In this document: positions 43,074 to 49,917 of the stretch, piece by piece | How positions within the stretch are numbered: the stretch's first letter is position 1 | How the letters are laid out: every line of letters begins with the position of its first letter | NCBI RefSeq assembly: GCF_900101765.1 | Contig: NZ_LT627735.1 | Location: 744,001-808,000 of the forward strand | Reading direction: 5' to 3' | Length of the DNA: 64,000 nucleotides | Source: Nonlabens sp. Hel1_33_55 | Lineage (GTDB): Bacteria; Bacteroidota; Bacteroidia; Flavobacteriales; Flavobacteriaceae | Position numbers and translations under genes: made by a program | Notes under the pieces: model-generated | The model's input: the letters and a program-made list of their open reading frames with translations, nothing else | Database searches by the model: none | What the model was told of the DNA's origin: nothing

Positions 43074-45101
43074 TTAATATACTTCTTGGCTTTTCTTTGC
43101 TTCTAATTCTTTTCCAAAATTAAAATTATCCCATTTAGTAAACCAATATTTTTGGTAGTTTATTAGTTTAGATTTCAATCTGCCATCTGATGAGCTTATA
43201 CTGAATAATGGAAACAGCTTGTTTTTAAAGGTTCTGTCTAAATAAGGACAACTAAGTAAATCGAAAAATAACATTACCAACTCGGCACTTTGAGTGCGAT
43301 TCTCAACAGCGACATTTTTAATTTTGTTAATTATATACTGCTCTAATATTCTTCGTAGAGATTTATATCGCACCTTATTTCCTATATAGAAGAGAATAAC
43401 AGTAATAGAAAAATAGTGCAATGGGAATGAGCATCTTTTATTTTTTATATCGATACCCATATAATAAGCAAGCACGTCTTGGTCAAGTCGATATTCGCGG
43501 CCTAGATCTTTTAAAGATAATAGTAAATAAAGTGTTTCTATTTGAATGTGCTCTTTCATTCGATCCTTTTTAAGCACTAAAAAGATTTCATCGTATACTT
43601 TTTTAAACACCTGATCTTGATGATCATTGTTCAGATATAACTTTGCAAACTGTATAATTTTGGCTGTGATTGAACACAATTTTATGGTGCTATTTACTCG
43701 TGGCTCTACGGCATAAATAAAGAAAGTTAAATCTAAAATTTCTAAAATGATTTTGCTTGTAAATAATCGATCACGATTAGTTTCTCCATTTATTTTTATA
43801 AATGCGACTACCTTATTGTCTATGCAACCTAAAGTGAAGTTTTGAATATCCTTGTACCTTACATCCGCACCTTTTACAATTATTTTGTATTCAGTGATAA
43901 GTTTATTAGAACTTACATAAAACGTTTCAGGAATAGTATCGCTATCCAGAGTATATGATAAGTTTTTATCTAAAAGTTTTACAATGTTAACTTTAGCTAC
44001 TGTTATTCCTGTAAGTATGGGCTTCAAATACTCTTCGCTTTTTTCTTCGTTTAGACCGAGTTTATAATCTCTTAGTTTTAATCTAAACCTTCCGACCACT
44101 TCATCTTTTATGGCTTCATCATTGTAAAAAATGAAATAATCATCCACATAGCGATATATTTCATAGTCTCTTTTATGTATCAAAGGCGTTTCAAGCTGAA
44201 GCAATTGCTCATAGATGGTCTTGTCTATTTTTTGTAAAATAATCTCAGCAAAAATCCTTGAAAATTCTGGGCCAATGACTATTCCATTAGTTTCTCCGTA
44301 GTTAAGGTTTTGAATTAGCCGGTCAAATTTGCCTCCGAATGTGGAACTTGATTTACCAATGTTATGTTTGACTATCTCTTTTTCCAATAAAGCCCAACTT
44401 ATAGAGTGTGAGTATATGCTATCAAAGCATTTTGAGATATCGAACTTATAGAGGTGTTTGTATTTTTTTTCACATCTGTGATATTTGTACGACTCATAGA
44501 ATTTGTGAATATTGCTTATTTCTTTATAAGAAAAATAAGTTTTGAGATTTTCATACTCTTTGTCAAATTCTTCAACACCAGCTATTTCGTGATCTGGTGA
44601 TAATGTATCATAATGTAATCTATCTTTAAAGTAAGAATACTGAGCAACTTTAAAAGGGTAACGGATTGAAAACTCACTTCGATTAGAGTAGTATAATATG
44701 AGATTTTTAAAATTGCTGTAAAATTCAACTACACATATTTGACTTTTGGGATGAACAACTGTAAGCTCTCTAAATTCCTTTTTTTTATGTGATATTTTGT
44801 ACTGAAAGGGTATTGCTTTTAAAGCTCCTTTAGGCACATTAAGAGTGTAGCTAGAATTTGAGTCAGAAAGAATATATTTATCAGTAAGACCAAATAGTAT
44901 TTTTATAATTGATTTAGTGGCTGGATCTGTATCATTCCAAAAAATCCTATCGTTTTCTACAATGACACCTTTATTACTTAAAAACTTATAAAAGAATCGA
45001 TTTGAAAAGGTTGCTGGTGTTTCATAGGGTAGAACCTCAGATAAAACCACGCGCTGCTTTTTTGAAGTAATGGTACTTTTGTTTTTCTTCATTACTTCCA
45101 A
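43074..45101 (-). CDS. drt3b: Reverse transcriptase, large (Drt3b/UG8-like)
   Basis: 675 aa; the second ATG at 45092 overlaps the stop of the small RT gene as TAATG and is an equally good start. RT palm: motif A YKFDISKCFDSIY (Asp221), motif B region NGIVIGPEFSRIFAEIIL (272-289), motif C YRYVDDYFIF with YVDD at 318-321, then the thumb-side GLNEEKSE. About 210 residues precede the palm, and about 300 with no recognisable domain follow. Length and pairing match Drt3b of the DRT type 3 phage-defence system, where it makes one strand of a repetitive DNA. It is not a group II intron or retron RT: no maturase or HNH domain is present. Confidence 0.75.
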   Translation of the reverse strand: MEVMKKNKSTITSKKQRVVLSEVLPYETPATFSNRFFYKFLSNKGVIVENDRIFWNDTDPATKSIIKILFGLTDKYILSDSNSSYTLNVPKGALKAIPFQYKISHKKKEFRELTVVHPKSQICVVEFYSNFKNLILYYSNRSEFSIRYPFKVAQYSYFKDRLHYDTLSPDHEIAGVEEFDKEYENLKTYFSYKEISNIHKFYESYKYHRCEKKYKHLYKFDISKCFDSIYSHSISWALLEKEIVKHNIGKSSSTFGGKFDRLIQNLNYGETNGIVIGPEFSRIFAEIILQKIDKTIYEQLLQLETPLIHKRDYEIYRYVDDYFIFYNDEAIKDEVVGRFRLKLRDYKLGLNEEKSEEYLKPILTGITVAKVNIVKLLDKNLSYTLDSDTIPETFYVSSNKLITEYKIIVKGADVRYKDIQNFTLGCIDNKVVAFIKINGETNRDRLFTSKIILEILDLTFFIYAVEPRVNSTIKLCSITAKIIQFAKLYLNNDHQDQVFKKVYDEIFLVLKKDRMKEHIQIETLYLLLSLKDLGREYRLDQDVLAYYMGIDIKNKRCSFPLHYFSITVILFYIGNKVRYKSLRRILEQYIINKIKNVAVENRTQSAELVMLFFDLLSCPYLDRTFKNKLFPLFSISSSDGRLKSKLINYQKYWFTKWDNFNFGKELEAKKSQEVY

Positions 45102-46417
45102 ATTTTCATTATTTCTCTAAATTGTACACCAGTAAAAGCTGAAAACCTCCTGTTTTCAAAACCATCTTGAAAAGTATATTTACAAAGTCTTTTTTTTAAT
45201 GAGGCTGATGATAATTTTGTATGAATTTCTCTCTTTAATAAACCGTCCAACCTACCTATTTGATTTTTTTCAGTCAAGAAGTTATTAGAATAGTAAATAC
45301 CAATTAATATTTTAGATTTATTATTTGCAAGTCTTGTATTACCTGTTAGAAAGCGAATTCGCCACACAAGTATTTTTCTTGCAAGTTTTTCATTAACCAC
45401 GGATAAATTTGCGTAATTCTCAAATGAGGTCTCTATACGTGTCTTTAATTTATCATACTTACTTAAGGTCAGCTTAGTTTTGACGACTCCTTCTTTAATG
45501 ATAAAGTTATAACCTAAAAAATCAAACCTATAGTTTTTATCATCTAGAATTTCTCTTGTCAATGTTTTGGCTGTATTAGTTAGTAAGTCGCTATTGTTTT
45601 CAATCGCGGAAGTTATCTGTCCAAGGTAGTCTACCTTAGGCTTATTTGGATTTGGTAGCAGGATAATTATAATATCATCAACGTAGCGAGCATAATAAAT
45701 AACATCGGGTTGTTGCCTTATTATTTGGTCAATCTTACGCATGTATATTTCTGCCAAATAAGCACTTATACCAATACCACGCGGGACCCCAACGTGACTG
45801 CCTGATAAATCTCTATAACTTCTTAGGACTTGATTAATTAGCTTGCGAGACTTTGGCGTAAGTAGATTATCTTGATTTATTTTTTTACGTAATGTTGTAT
45901 GATCAATTGACTCATAAAAGTTTTTGATATCTGTCCTAACAATAATTTTTGGAAAGTTATTTTCTAATAATCCCTTTAGTTGATCTACAATCATATTGCG
46001 GTCGGACTGTTTGACACCATACAAACGTGATAAATTGAATTGTAACTGTTTAATTGCAAAAAAAAATTCTGGCGTACTATCTATTGTATATAGATTTTTA
46101 CCGCCAGGGATTTTTATTTGTTTCAGAGCTATCTTAAATTTTGTTTCGGCAATATTTGAGCTGATTGCGTTCAAAACAGCTTCTACTTCTAAATCTCTAT
46201 TCTTTCTTATTTGCTCTTTAACTTCATTGAAAAAAATATGTAAATCTTTACGACCTATTTTTTTATTATGCTTTGCGAGATTGCCATATATTTTAATGTC
46301 ATTAGTAAACGCTCTTATAGAGGTAAGCCCCAACTTATCTTCAACAAAAAGTCCATTTCTATTTGCTATATCAAATATGATTCTAAAATTTTTACCAGAG
46401 AATGATTGGTCTAACAT
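45092..46417 (-). CDS. drt3a: Reverse transcriptase, small (Drt3a/UG3-like)
   Basis: 441 aa. RT palm: motif A IIVRTDIKNFYESIDH (Asp163), motif B GVPRGIGISAYLAEIYM (210-226), motif C YYARYVDDIIII with YVDD at 245-248, then YRFDFLGYNFIIKEG. The N-terminal 150 residues are helical and basic; about 130 thumb-like residues follow the palm. Its stop overlaps the start of the second RT. Two adjacent RTs of about 440 and 675 aa are the layout of DRT type 3; Drt3a is reported to copy an ncRNA template. The subclass assignment rests on architecture and the nearby ncRNA, not on a search. Confidence 0.75.
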   Translation of the reverse strand: MLDQSFSGKNFRIIFDIANRNGLFVEDKLGLTSIRAFTNDIKIYGNLAKHNKKIGRKDLHIFFNEVKEQIRKNRDLEVEAVLNAISSNIAETKFKIALKQIKIPGGKNLYTIDSTPEFFFAIKQLQFNLSRLYGVKQSDRNMIVDQLKGLLENNFPKIIVRTDIKNFYESIDHTTLRKKINQDNLLTPKSRKLINQVLRSYRDLSGSHVGVPRGIGISAYLAEIYMRKIDQIIRQQPDVIYYARYVDDIIIILLPNPNKPKVDYLGQITSAIENNSDLLTNTAKTLTREILDDKNYRFDFLGYNFIIKEGVVKTKLTLSKYDKLKTRIETSFENYANLSVVNEKLARKILVWRIRFLTGNTRLANNKSKILIGIYYSNNFLTEKNQIGRLDGLLKREIHTKLSSASLKKRLCKYTFQDGFENRRFSAFTGVQFREIMKIWK

Positions 46418-46431
46418 CAGTGTGTGATTTT

Positions 46432-46803
46432 TTATTCGTCAAAAACATATTCGTAAACTGTCTTTCTGTCCAACGGACCAGCAAGCCCATTCATTCCTTG
46501 AGGCTTCTTAGCTAGTTTAAAAATATAAACCCACTTTGAGGTAATCTTTGCTCCTTGTGGCTGAGGCATATTTTGTGTTCCTTTGGCTGAAAAATATGAT
46601 TCAACTTCATTTGCTTTTATCATTGTGCCAGCATTGATGCATTTCCAATGCACAATCTTACCGTTCTTAAGTGAATGCTCTCCTTTACGACGTTTTTCGT
46701 TATTAGTTATTCCCGCATACCAGCCGTTGAATCGTGGGTTTTTACTTCCCATCGATGACTTGATAAATTTGGTCAGTTCGCCTTTAATTGCTTTTGCTTC
46801 CAT
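46432..46803 (-). CDS. GIY-YIG-like small protein upstream of the RT pair
   Basis: 123 aa. NGWYAGITNNEKRRKGEH (25-42) resembles the second half of a GIY-YIG nuclease core (Y-x-G-x-T-x-x-x-x-x-R-x-x-x-H), and ANEVESYFSAKG supplies a likely catalytic Glu. The first GIY strand is not evident, so it may be shortened or inactive. The stop is only 14 bases before the drt3a start, on the same strand, implying co-transcription. I know of no standard DRT3 component of this type, so it is an accessory candidate. Confidence 0.6.
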   Translation of the reverse strand: MEAKAIKGELTKFIKSSMGSKNPRFNGWYAGITNNEKRRKGEHSLKNGKIVHWKCINAGTMIKANEVESYFSAKGTQNMPQPQGAKITSKWVYIFKLAKKPQGMNGLAGPLDRKTVYEYVFDE

Positions 46804-46877
46804 TCAACTATCCTTATAAAATTCGTTAATTCGTAGCCTTATTGTTTTTCTACAAACTTTATCACTTGAGTATTTCT

Positions 46878-48272
46878 CTAAACCTTGGCACCTTTTGATA
46901 AATTATGAGGTGCACAGAGGAGTTCTCCATTTTCAACAATCGTCTGGCCACCTCTTGAATGTGGTATTACATGATCAGCTTGATAGTTAGACCAACTGAC
47001 TTTAGATTCTTTTTCAGATTTACCTTCTCGCAAGCATTCTTGACAGCAGCCTTTTCCATCTCTATAAATAATCAAGCGCTCTAACTCTGAAAATGCACGT
47101 TTCTCGTCTTTTTCAAGAAGCACAATTTCATTATTTTTCAGATACTCAAAAAAGACTTGACGCAATATCCTATCTCTGACTTCTAAATCGTTTTCAGATT
47201 GTTGTCTTCTATTGCTGAATGTAAGTAGATCGGTATCACTTGCTTCGTCATATGTTTTCCATCTTTTATGAAAGCTGTAAACGAACTCTCGGATGTGCTT
47301 TTGAATGTTCTCGTCCAAAACGTAATACATCCTAAGATGCCTAATTAGCATGTAAATTGAAATAATGAAGTACTCCGTAGACAATTCTTTAATCCCATTT
47401 TTTTCATCCAGTATAGGATCATCTTTAAAGATGTTATAAATCGCTTTTAAATTCTTGCGAACCTCTATAGCAACTTTTGAATTCTCAAAGCTATAATCTC
47501 CAATTCCCTTTGCTGTTTTGTGATCATTTATGAACTCGGTAATCTTTTTATCTCCTAGATCAGCATAACCACCTGCGTTTTCAATAATTAGAAAACGAGC
47601 CATGAATTGTAAATGTTTCATTCTCTCATTGTCTACATTTAGTAATGAAAAGAAAGACATCTTATCAGGATTGCTATCAATAGTAGCATACGTCTCGTAA
47701 TCAAAAGTTAAGTCGTCTGCATACTTCACGATAAAGTTTCTACTTAGACTAGATAATTGGGCATGAGCGATTTCCATATAATTCAAGGTTTCACCCTGCT
47801 GCAGGCGCCAGAAGATGTCCGTTGCGATAATCTGATGCTCTACACTTTCCGGTTGATCAATATCCTTAATTACGTCTGCTTGATACTTCAATGACTTATC
47901 TATAAACTTTCGTACATCAGTACCCAGGTCTCTATAATATTTACCAGCGACACCTTCTCCCAAATCGCTCAATGATTTCGGTAATGGATACGCATTATTA
48001 AAAAAATCCTGAACCGTAGTAATACGTTGCTGACCGTCTACAATTTCAAAAAGTACGTTGCTATCGTCTAATCGCACCTCTCTAATTACCAGTTTAGGAA
48101 TGTAATATCGACGAAATAAACTATCCATCAAGGATTGCTTTTTTTTGCGTTTCCAAACTACCTTACGCTGATATGGAGGTCTAGTCACATAGTCCTCTTT
48201 ATAATCAAAAAAGTCCTTTATACTGATTTCTTTGGGAACTGTAGTGTATGCTGATTTTGGGTTGAATGCCAT
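46878..48272 (-). CDS. DUF262-HNH protein (GmrSD/type IV restriction-like)
   Basis: 464 aa. N-terminal DUF262: YQRKVVWKRKKKQSLMDSLF (34-53) and EIVDGQQRITTVQDFF (76-91) with the DGQQR nucleotide-binding signature at 79-83. C-terminal HNH: CCQECLREG, then ADHVIPHSRGGQTIVENGELLCAPHN with His-x-x-x-x-His and Asn. The order is that of GmrSD-like fused restriction proteins that attack modified phage DNA. Neighbouring SIR2 and type IIG genes support a defence role. Confidence 0.85.
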   Translation of the reverse strand: MAFNPKSAYTTVPKEISIKDFFDYKEDYVTRPPYQRKVVWKRKKKQSLMDSLFRRYYIPKLVIREVRLDDSNVLFEIVDGQQRITTVQDFFNNAYPLPKSLSDLGEGVAGKYYRDLGTDVRKFIDKSLKYQADVIKDIDQPESVEHQIIATDIFWRLQQGETLNYMEIAHAQLSSLSRNFIVKYADDLTFDYETYATIDSNPDKMSFFSLLNVDNERMKHLQFMARFLIIENAGGYADLGDKKITEFINDHKTAKGIGDYSFENSKVAIEVRKNLKAIYNIFKDDPILDEKNGIKELSTEYFIISIYMLIRHLRMYYVLDENIQKHIREFVYSFHKRWKTYDEASDTDLLTFSNRRQQSENDLEVRDRILRQVFFEYLKNNEIVLLEKDEKRAFSELERLIIYRDGKGCCQECLREGKSEKESKVSWSNYQADHVIPHSRGGQTIVENGELLCAPHNLSKGAKV

Positions 48273-48332
48273 TATAAATTTATATGATTTGAATAGTGAG
48301 CAAATTAGTAACTGATTCCAAGTAAAATATAA

Positions 48333-49433
48333 TTAACGAACTGTTATACGAGCTGGCTTTTTTCTTTTACGCTGACCAAAAATTTCGGGAGGAATAAAAA
48401 ATTGTTCAACTTCCTTTTTGAATTTTACTCTATCCCTGTTTATATCTTCGGGTAAAATACTATCTAAAACCTCCATTTGTGGATTACAATCTTGTAATGT
48501 TACTTTGGCGCTAACTTTAAGATTAGTTAACAAGTCTAAATCTACTCGCCTATTAAATGCAGGGAAGCTGTAGCCCACAATCACTAAATGATCTGTTTGA
48601 GATAGGATTTCACGACTACGTTCAAGCTTTTCGGCATCCATTTCCCAAACATAGGAAATATCTTTTCCAATGTTGTTTTGATCTCTTTCGCTAAACTGTT
48701 TGATTAGAGTAGCATAAAAAGTTTTTTCTGTTTGTAAGTTTTGTTGGATGAAATTAGGTGTGAGCTTACCAGAACTATTGAGGTGAAAAGCAGAATGGCC
48801 ATTCAAATGAATAATTTGTCTGTCCTTAAAATCTGTAGAATCTTTAGGTAACATACCCGTATTTAAATTTTCTAAGTAGAACCCTGTATCGAATGTAACC
48901 CCTGATAACTCGCAAATTGCGCATTCCAATTGCAAATCATAGTTGTACGTCAAAAAATTGATATTGCTATCAAGTTGATGAGCCAATTGATTATCATTTT
49001 TATCTAACAGAATAGCCAACAATCCAAAATATCTATGATCAATAGATTCATAATGTTGCTTTTTATCCTCGTTTAAATAAGGAATAGCTTTAGGGTTCGT
49101 AATAGTCCTGTAATGCCACCATGAAAAAAAGGAATCGACACAAAATTTTAAGACATCTAAATAATAGTCTGCATGTGAAAACCAAAGTTTTCTCGCTACA
49201 GTATCAATTGTACCGTATTCAAAAGACCTTTTACAATATTCCTTTATTAACGTCGCCAGATGAGCTCGATCATCATATAAAGGATTTTTTTGATCAAAAT
49301 ATGAATCTCGAGAAGGTAGGGATTCTAAATAATCAGCAAAATCATACATGGATTGTGTAAGCTTCTTCTGTATCGGTACTGAATGATAACTTGCACCAGC
49401 GCCGAACCAATACGTAATTTTAGGACTACTCAT
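48333..49433 (-). CDS. SIR2-like domain protein
   Basis: 366 aa. TYWFGAGASYHSVPIQKKL (7-25) is the Gly-rich NAD-binding start of SIR2_2-type proteins; INFLTYNYDLQLECAI has the N-Y-D block and IIHLNGHSAF the His. HLVIVGYSFPAFNRRVDLDLL is the conserved late motif. Such stand-alone SIR2 proteins deplete NAD on phage infection (for example in Thoeris-, DSR- and AVAST-type systems). The Cys-rich zinc module of deacetylases is absent. It lies 12 bases downstream of the type IIG gene remnant and on the same strand. Confidence 0.8.
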   Translation of the reverse strand: MSSPKITYWFGAGASYHSVPIQKKLTQSMYDFADYLESLPSRDSYFDQKNPLYDDRAHLATLIKEYCKRSFEYGTIDTVARKLWFSHADYYLDVLKFCVDSFFSWWHYRTITNPKAIPYLNEDKKQHYESIDHRYFGLLAILLDKNDNQLAHQLDSNINFLTYNYDLQLECAICELSGVTFDTGFYLENLNTGMLPKDSTDFKDRQIIHLNGHSAFHLNSSGKLTPNFIQQNLQTEKTFYATLIKQFSERDQNNIGKDISYVWEMDAEKLERSREILSQTDHLVIVGYSFPAFNRRVDLDLLTNLKVSAKVTLQDCNPQMEVLDSILPEDINRDRVKFKKEVEQFFIPPEIFGQRKRKKPARITVR

Positions 49434-49444
49434 AAATACTCTCT

Positions 49445-49906
49445 CTAACTTTTTTCCACAATAGCTATCTCCTCCTCAGTCAACCCATATAGTTTATAGA
49501 CCATTTGATCGATTTGCTTCTCGGTTTGCTGGATTTGGGTTTGAAGTTCTTGGGCTTCTTTCTTTTTGACCTCAAAGGCATCCATCCAGTCCATCTCGTC
49601 AAGCTTTGTCAATGCCGGAATCTCTGGGTGGTTTTCCTTGCTCCTGATTTTGTTGGTAGCTTTTATGGCTTTGTTGAGTTCTTTGAGGAAGTCGGCGAAC
49701 TCGAGTTCGTGCCAAGACTCTAGTTTCTTTGAAGTCTTCTCAATATTACTTGAATAAACTAGATGCCTCAGAAACTTATCACTTAAAGTTTTTTTAACCT
49801 TGTGAGATGAACTAAGCTTTTGAACAGTATTTTCAAAATTGATCTTGTCAGAAGCATCAATCGTTACGATAGGTATAAGTGACAAATATTGATAGATGAA
49901 CCTCAA
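49445..49906 (-). pseudogene. C-terminal part of the type IIG enzyme, out of frame
   Basis: 153 codons. The frame continues the enzyme encoded at 49918-52728: KSISPEVRGGYLRF, then IYQYLSLIPIV, the typical conserved ending of Eco57I-type enzymes, then a coiled coil with KLYGLTEEEIAIVEKS. One base is missing in the A7 tract at 49942-49948 (T7 on the coding strand); eight would give ITFFYKSISPEVRGGYL in one frame. The ATG at 49906 is probably not a natural start. Confidence 0.8.
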
Positions 49907-49917
49907 ATACCCACCTC

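Noticed and set aside
43074..46417. Retron or group II intron
   Set aside because: Two adjacent RTs with no maturase or intron-type endonuclease domain, no intron domain V-like structure found, and no msr/msd-like region upstream of either RT.
45996..46427. 143-aa + strand reading frame
   Set aside because: It lies wholly opposite drt3a, which has intact RT motifs; composition is Ser/Leu/Ile-rich as expected of an antisense shadow.
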